Shown in pieces: positions 5,959 through 9,741 of a DNA stretch of 9,741 bases. Numbering within the stretch: position 1 is the first letter of the stretch; each line of letters opens with the position of its first letter. The position numbers and the translations under genes were made by a program. This DNA comes from Pseudomonadales bacterium (GTDB lineage Bacteria; Pseudomonadota; Gammaproteobacteria; Pseudomonadales; Azotimanducaceae), in contig SKXG01000346.1 of assembly GCA_007128525.1 (NCBI GenBank), forward strand, positions 1 to 9,741. Direction: 5' to 3'. Under the pieces are notes generated by a model that saw only the letters and a program-made list of their open reading frames with translations, had not been told where the DNA came from and searched no databases.

Positions 5959-6714
5959 TCAGTTCCGCTCCGTCAACTGAGCAATGTGACGTAACCTGGG
6001 CCGGTCCCAAATCTGAAGCTGCCCCCGGCTGAGTTCCAATACCTTGTTGTCACGCAACTGACGTAGCTTGCGTCCGACATGAATGCTCGTCAGGCCAGTC
6101 GCATCGGCCAGCTGTTCGTGGCGAACTGGAAAAGCACAGCGATCACCGTCCAGCATGCCGCGCTCTGTCAGCCTGTCAATCAGACCCGCCATCAGCCTGG
6201 CAATGCGCGTCAACGCGCTGCACCGGCCAAGGTCTGCCAAGCGCTGCTCAAGCACGTCTGCGTCGTCTACACAGCTCTGGGCAATGTGCTGCAACAACGC
6301 CGGCTGACGTATCAGCAGGTTCACCATAGACGCTCGATCCAATCGCGCGGTACGCACTGTTGTCAGCGTCTGCACTGATGCGCTGTAGCGGGTTCTGAAC
6401 GGGCCGGCAATCATCACCATCTGGCCAGGCAACAGGAATTCGGTGATCTGTCGCTGACCGTCGGGCAGGGTCTGGTAACGGCAGGCCCAGCCACTACAAA
6501 CCACCAGGACTTCAGGGCTGGGATCATCACGTCGGCAAATGGTCTGCCGTGGGCCGTTCACGCTGAAGCTGACTGGCAGCTCGCCATTGACGGGCAACCC
6601 ACCACTGACCGTCACGCTGCACTGACCTTGCTGGCGCAGCGGGCACTGACGACAGGGATGATAGTGACCTTCGGTCCCGTGCAAGCGGGACGGTACGGGA
6701 AGCTTAGGCTGCAT
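5959..6714 (-). CDS. Crp/Fnr-family transcriptional regulator with N-terminal cysteine cluster
   Basis: This is a DNA-binding regulator of the Crp/Fnr family: an N-terminal effector (cNMP-binding fold) domain and a C-terminal winged helix. The 251-residue product (FNR is 250) has Cys21-x2-Cys24-x7-Cys32 (HPCRQCPLRQQGQC). It then has the beta-roll segment CSGWACRYQTLPDGQRQITE with FLLPGQMV near residues 73-100, a dimerisation helix around 150-182, and the helix-turn-helix HEQLADATGLTSIHVGRKLR at 199-218. That domain resembles the FixK-like subgroup. The cysteine spacing suggests an oxygen- or redox-sensing Fe-S cluster, which is inference. The ATG at 6714 was chosen for family length. It lacks a clear ribosome-binding site, and the frame stays open to a GTG at 6831. 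That extension would add a second cysteine group (CINC...CC). It converges on flgN and diverges from the ATPase. Its targets are unknown. Confidence 0.88.
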   Translation of the reverse strand: MQPKLPVPSRLHGTEGHYHPCRQCPLRQQGQCSVTVSGGLPVNGELPVSFSVNGPRQTICRRDDPSPEVLVVCSGWACRYQTLPDGQRQITEFLLPGQMVMIAGPFRTRYSASVQTLTTVRTARLDRASMVNLLIRQPALLQHIAQSCVDDADVLEQRLADLGRCSALTRIARLMAGLIDRLTERGMLDGDRCAFPVRHEQLADATGLTSIHVGRKLRQLRDNKVLELSRGQLQIWDRPRLRHIAQLTERN

Positions 6715-7002
6715 ATGTACAAGAGGAACACAGCACCCATGCTGCGACAACCCTGAAATTGTGCAATTAATGCAACTCAGATTTGGCAAAGGTATCGATT
6801 TCAGCGGCGCAAACACTTCAACCCAAACCACACTTTATACGCGGTAATTCAGGCGGATACTGCAAGCTACTTCCGCGCTGCTGGTACGAGTGATTGTGTG
6901 TCCCTTGACCGCCCACATCACCGGGAGGTTGCCTGAGCAAAGGGCTTGCGCCCGGGCAGGTTTGCCAACACCCTGTAAGTTCTAGGGTCACAAGGAATAC
7001 AG
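6715..7002. other. Divergent regulator-ATPase intergenic region
   Basis: This stretch separates the Crp/Fnr-type gene (minus) from the ATPase (plus) and is more AT-rich around 6745-6800 than its flanks. I found no convincing TTGAT-N4-ATCAA (FNR) or TGTGA-N6-TCACA (CRP) site and no sigma-70 promoter with proper spacing on either strand. The clear feature is the inverted repeat running into the ATPase start (listed separately). Part of it may be regulator coding sequence if the GTG start at 6831 is used. Confidence 0.6.
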
Positions 7003-7008
7003 GTGTTG
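6966..7008 (+). promoter_or_regulatory. Inverted repeat enclosing the ATPase ribosome-binding site and start codon
   Basis: CAACACCCTGTA (6966-6977) pairs with TACAGGTGTTG (6998-7008), leaving one bulged C. The loop (6978-6997) contains the ribosome-binding site AAGGA (6992-6996), and the start codon GTG (7003) lies in the 3' arm. A competing short stem, ACCCT (6970-6974) with AGGGT (6984-6988), would use the same 5' bases and leave the start codon free. The arrangement could control translation, or the repeat could act as DNA, for example as an operator. Function is inference. Confidence 0.5.
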
Positions 7009-9741
7009 TCAGAGAACGCCGGCCGAACCAATGAGGCTCCGGATCAGGATGATCCATGCAGTGCGCCCCATGCCAGCGGTCAAACGGCGCTGCTCGCTGC
7101 GCTGAGCGCGGATGACAAGGGCCTGAGCACAGACGCCGCACGAAAGCGGCTTAAGGACTATGGTCGCAACGAACTGCCGGATGCCGAAACCGACAGCGTG
7201 GTGCGCCGACTGTTGCGCCAGTTCCACAATGTGCTGATCTACATCCTGATCGCAGCCGCCAGCATTACTGCACTGCTGGGCTACTGGGTCGACACGGCTG
7301 TGATCATGGGTGTTGTGTTGATCAATGCCGCCATCGGCTTCGTGCAGGAAGGCAAAGCCGAACAGGCGCTGGCCAGTATCCGGCAGATGCTGTCCCTGAA
7401 AGCACAGGCGCGGCGCGACGGCACCTGGCAGAGCATTGATGCGGCCGAGCTGGTGCCGGGCGATATCGTTCGCCTGCGCGCTGGCGACCGCGTTCCTGCG
7501 GATCTGAGACTGCTGGAAGTCAGCGGCCTGAAGGTCGAAGAGTCGCCACTCACCGGGGAATCCGAGGCGGTTGAGAAGTCCATCGACGCGGTGGCGGCAG
7601 ACGCCACACTGGGCGATCGCTTCTGCATGGCCTACTCCGGCACCTTCGTGACTGCCGGCCAGGGCCACGGTCTGGTGGTGACGACCGGAAGCCAGACCGA
7701 GCTGGGCCGTATCAGCAGCATGATTCGCGATGTGGAGACGATCGCCACGCCGCTGACCCGCCAGATGACGCGTTTCGGCCAGCTCTTGTCCGTGGCCATC
7801 GTCGCCATTGCCTTGCTGATGGTGGCGGCTGGCTTTCTGCTTCATGCGCAGGCGCTGGAAGAACTGTTTTTCGCCGCCATCGGCTTTGCAGTGGCCGCCA
7901 TTCCCGAAGGCCTGCCGGCCATTATGACGATCACACTGGCGCTCGGCGTACAACGCATGGCGCAGAGTCGCGCCATCACACGCCGCCTCAATGCCGTGGA
8001 AACACTCGGCTCGGTCACAGTGATCTGTTCAGACAAGACGGGCACATTGACCCGCAACGAAATGTTCGCGCGCCACCTGGTCACGACGGCCGGAGACTAC
8101 GAGGCCAGCGGTACCGGCTATGCGCCGGAAGGCGAGCTGCGGCGCAGCGGTAATGACGCCGACGGTGCTGCGCTGGAAACGCCGGCATCAGAACCGGACC
8201 TGCACCGGCTGCTGCTCGCCCTGAGCGTGTGCAACGATGCCGAACTGGTCCGTCAGCAGGACCGTTGGCAGCTGCATGGCGAGCCCACCGAAGGCGCCCT
8301 GCGCGCCTTGGGCGGGAAGGCTGGCCTGGACCACAAGGCTTTTGAGCGCAAAGCCTTGCTGCCATTCGACTCAAACTACAAGTTGATGGCCAGCATTGAA
8401 TCCGGTCCGGACGGGCAGTGCCTGCTGGTCAAGGGCGCCCCGGATCGGCTGTTGGAACTGTGCCAGACACAGTACGGCGCCCAGGGCGACGTCGAAGCGC
8501 TGGATATCGAGTTTTGGCAGGAGACGATCGACCGCCTTAGCGAAAAGGGTCTGCGCGTTCTTGCCGCTGCGGTCAGTCGCAAAGCGCAGGCATCCAGCCG
8601 CAGCCTGAAGCTGGACGACATCAAGCGGGCCGCCGACGCATCCGGCGATGAGCAGCTCGCCTTTGCCGGGTTGGTGGGCATCATGGACCCGCCTCGGCCG
8701 GAGGCCATCGACGCTATACAGGCCTGCTATCAGGCCGGTATCGGCGTAAAAATGATTACCGGCGATCATGCCGGGACTGCGGTGGCCATCGCCCGCGAAA
8801 TGGGTATTCAGGCCGCAGATGGCGGTGAACCGCGGGTGATCAGTGGCAGCGAGCTGGAGCAGCAGTCGGATGCGGCGCTCATCGACATCGCCACCAGTCA
8901 TGAAGTCTTCGCGCGGACCAGTCCGGAGCACAAGTTGCGCCTCGTACATGCCTTGCAATCGGCCAGTCAGGTGGTCGCCATGACCGGCGACGGGGTGAAC
9001 GATGCGCCAGCGCTGAAACGCGCGGACGTCGGCGTTGCCATGGGCATCAAGGGCACCGAAGCCACCAAGGAGGCGGCTGACATCGTGCTGACCGATGACA
9101 ACTTCGCCACCATAGAACGTGCCATCAAGGAAGGCCGCACGATCTTCGACAACCTGCAAAAGGCCATTCTGTTCATCCTGCCCACCAATGGTGCGCAGTC
9201 GCTGGTCATACTGGCCGCAATCCTGTTTGGCCTGACTCTGCCGCTGACACCGGTACAGGTGCTCTGGATCAACATGGTCACTGCCGTAACGCTTGCCCTG
9301 GCGCTGGCGTTCGAGCCGCCGGAGCCCGGCGTTATGTCGCGGCCTCCGCGAGACCCGGACAGCAACATCCTAAGCGCCGTACTGCTGTGGCGAATCGTTT
9401 TTGTGTCTGTGGCAATTGGCGGTGCTGCCGGTGCCGTCTTCTTCATCAACACAGCTCAGGGCATGGACCTGCCTGAAGCCCGAACCATGGCACTGAACAC
9501 CCTGGTGCTGTGCCAGGTTTTCTATCTGTTCAACAGCCGCATCATGACGGATGCAGCCTGGTATCCTTCTCTGTGGTTCAGCAACCCGGCGGCCTGGCTG
9601 GCCATCGGCATACTGGCACTGCTGCAGGCGGTGTTCACCTATACCCCGGCTTTCAATGCCTGGTTCGGCTCAGCGCCAATGGCGCTCTGGCAGTGGCTGG
9701 TCGCACTTGGCGCAGGTCTCGCGCTGTTCCTGCTGGTGGAG
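7003..9741 (+). CDS. P2-type cation-transporting ATPase (HAD superfamily), 3' end beyond the window
   Basis: This is an inner-membrane ion pump that couples ATP hydrolysis to cation transport. The frame is open for 913 codons to the window edge; helix M10 has been reached, so only a short tail is missing. Seen in order: an N-terminal cation-ATPase domain (about 28-70), M1-M2 (about 76-112), the actuator motif TGES at 184, M3-M4 with PEGLP at 301-305, the phosphorylation site CSDKTGTLT with Asp344, KGAP at 477 in the nucleotide domain, TGDGVND at 661, then M5-M10. Start GTG 7003 has AAGGA 6 bases upstream; TTG 7006 is an alternative. Compared with the Ca2+ pump SERCA, the M4 Glu is present (Glu302) and M5 Asn is kept (Asn729). 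However, M5 Glu is Gln732, M6 Asp is Ala761 and M8 Glu is Gln838. The transported ion should not be assumed to be Ca2+. It diverges from the Crp/Fnr-type gene. Confidence 0.96.
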   Translation, partial: MLSENAGRTNEAPDQDDPCSAPHASGQTALLAALSADDKGLSTDAARKRLKDYGRNELPDAETDSVVRRLLRQFHNVLIYILIAAASITALLGYWVDTAVIMGVVLINAAIGFVQEGKAEQALASIRQMLSLKAQARRDGTWQSIDAAELVPGDIVRLRAGDRVPADLRLLEVSGLKVEESPLTGESEAVEKSIDAVAADATLGDRFCMAYSGTFVTAGQGHGLVVTTGSQTELGRISSMIRDVETIATPLTRQMTRFGQLLSVAIVAIALLMVAAGFLLHAQALEELFFAAIGFAVAAIPEGLPAIMTITLALGVQRMAQSRAITRRLNAVETLGSVTVICSDKTGTLTRNEMFARHLVTTAGDYEASGTGYAPEGELRRSGNDADGAALETPASEPDLHRLLLALSVCNDAELVRQQDRWQLHGEPTEGALRALGGKAGLDHKAFERKALLPFDSNYKLMASIESGPDGQCLLVKGAPDRLLELCQTQYGAQGDVEALDIEFWQETIDRLSEKGLRVLAAAVSRKAQASSRSLKLDDIKRAADASGDEQLAFAGLVGIMDPPRPEAIDAIQACYQAGIGVKMITGDHAGTAVAIAREMGIQAADGGEPRVISGSELEQQSDAALIDIATSHEVFARTSPEHKLRLVHALQSASQVVAMTGDGVNDAPALKRADVGVAMGIKGTEATKEAADIVLTDDNFATIERAIKEGRTIFDNLQKAILFILPTNGAQSLVILAAILFGLTLPLTPVQVLWINMVTAVTLALALAFEPPEPGVMSRPPRDPDSNILSAVLLWRIVFVSVAIGGAAGAVFFINTAQGMDLPEARTMALNTLVLCQVFYLFNSRIMTDAAWYPSLWFSNPAAWLAIGILALLQAVFTYTPAFNAWFGSAPMALWQWLVALGAGLALFLLVE

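Noticed and set aside
6890..6921. Imperfect dyad GTGATTGTG ... CACATCAC as a Crp/Fnr operator
   Set aside because: The arms are mismatched by an extra base and the spacing fits neither the FNR nor the CRP consensus.
7009..7953. 314-codon open frame on the minus strand
   Set aside because: It lies opposite the ATPase, whose motifs are unmistakable. Its His/Gln-rich composition is typical of an antisense shadow of a GC-rich gene.
8371..9159. 262-codon open frame on the minus strand
   Set aside because: It is antisense to the ATPase P domain (DGVND region), with no family features of its own.

Overview
This window is a flagellar rod/hook gene cluster followed by a Crp/Fnr-type regulator and a P-type cation ATPase. 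The genes are GC-rich and tightly packed. Flagellar genes are arranged as flgBCDEFG opposite flgA-flgM-flgN, with sequence matches to sigma-54 and sigma-28 promoters. This fits a polarly flagellated gammaproteobacterium, in the broad sense of the Pseudomonas/Vibrio-type flagellar hierarchy. I cannot name the genus from sequence alone. No tRNA, rRNA, CRISPR array or insertion sequence was seen.

Layout. Positions 1-3713 (minus strand) hold flgB, flgC, flgD, flgE, flgF and the first 44 codons of flgG. Together they encode the proximal rod (FlgB, FlgC, FlgF), distal rod (FlgG), hook cap (FlgD) and hook (FlgE). A near-perfect sigma-54 promoter lies at 3751-3766 and fixes the flgB start at 3713. 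The flgG reading frame is interrupted by an in-frame TAG at codon 36, with conserved FlgG sequence continuing after it. Positions 3714-4208 are a divergent regulatory region. It holds a 20-bp perfect palindrome with an extra half site, two shorter palindromes and a second sigma-54 promoter (4149-4164) facing flgA.

Positions 4209-5875 (plus strand) hold flgA (P-ring chaperone), a strong hairpin, a textbook sigma-28 promoter (5042-5068), flgM (anti-sigma-28) and flgN (FlgK/FlgL chaperone). The promoters imply the usual hierarchy: sigma-54 drives rod, hook and flgA genes. Once the hook is finished FlgM is exported, sigma-28 is freed, and flgM-flgN transcription rises. Three tandem 23-bp repeats follow flgN. 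Each carries an ATG whose mini-frame ends on the next repeat's start codon.

Positions 5959-6714 (minus strand) encode a 251-residue Crp/Fnr regulator with an N-terminal cysteine cluster. It converges on flgN and diverges from the ATPase. Positions 7003-9741 (plus strand) encode a nearly complete P2-type ATPase that runs off the window. Its catalytic motifs are intact, but most acidic ion-binding residues known from Ca2+ pumps are replaced. Its start codon lies in an inverted repeat that would place the ribosome-binding site in a hairpin loop.

The items most worth a second look are the flgG stop, the flgB-flgA palindrome, the chained mini-frames after flgN, the hairpin over the ATPase start and the altered ATPase ion site.
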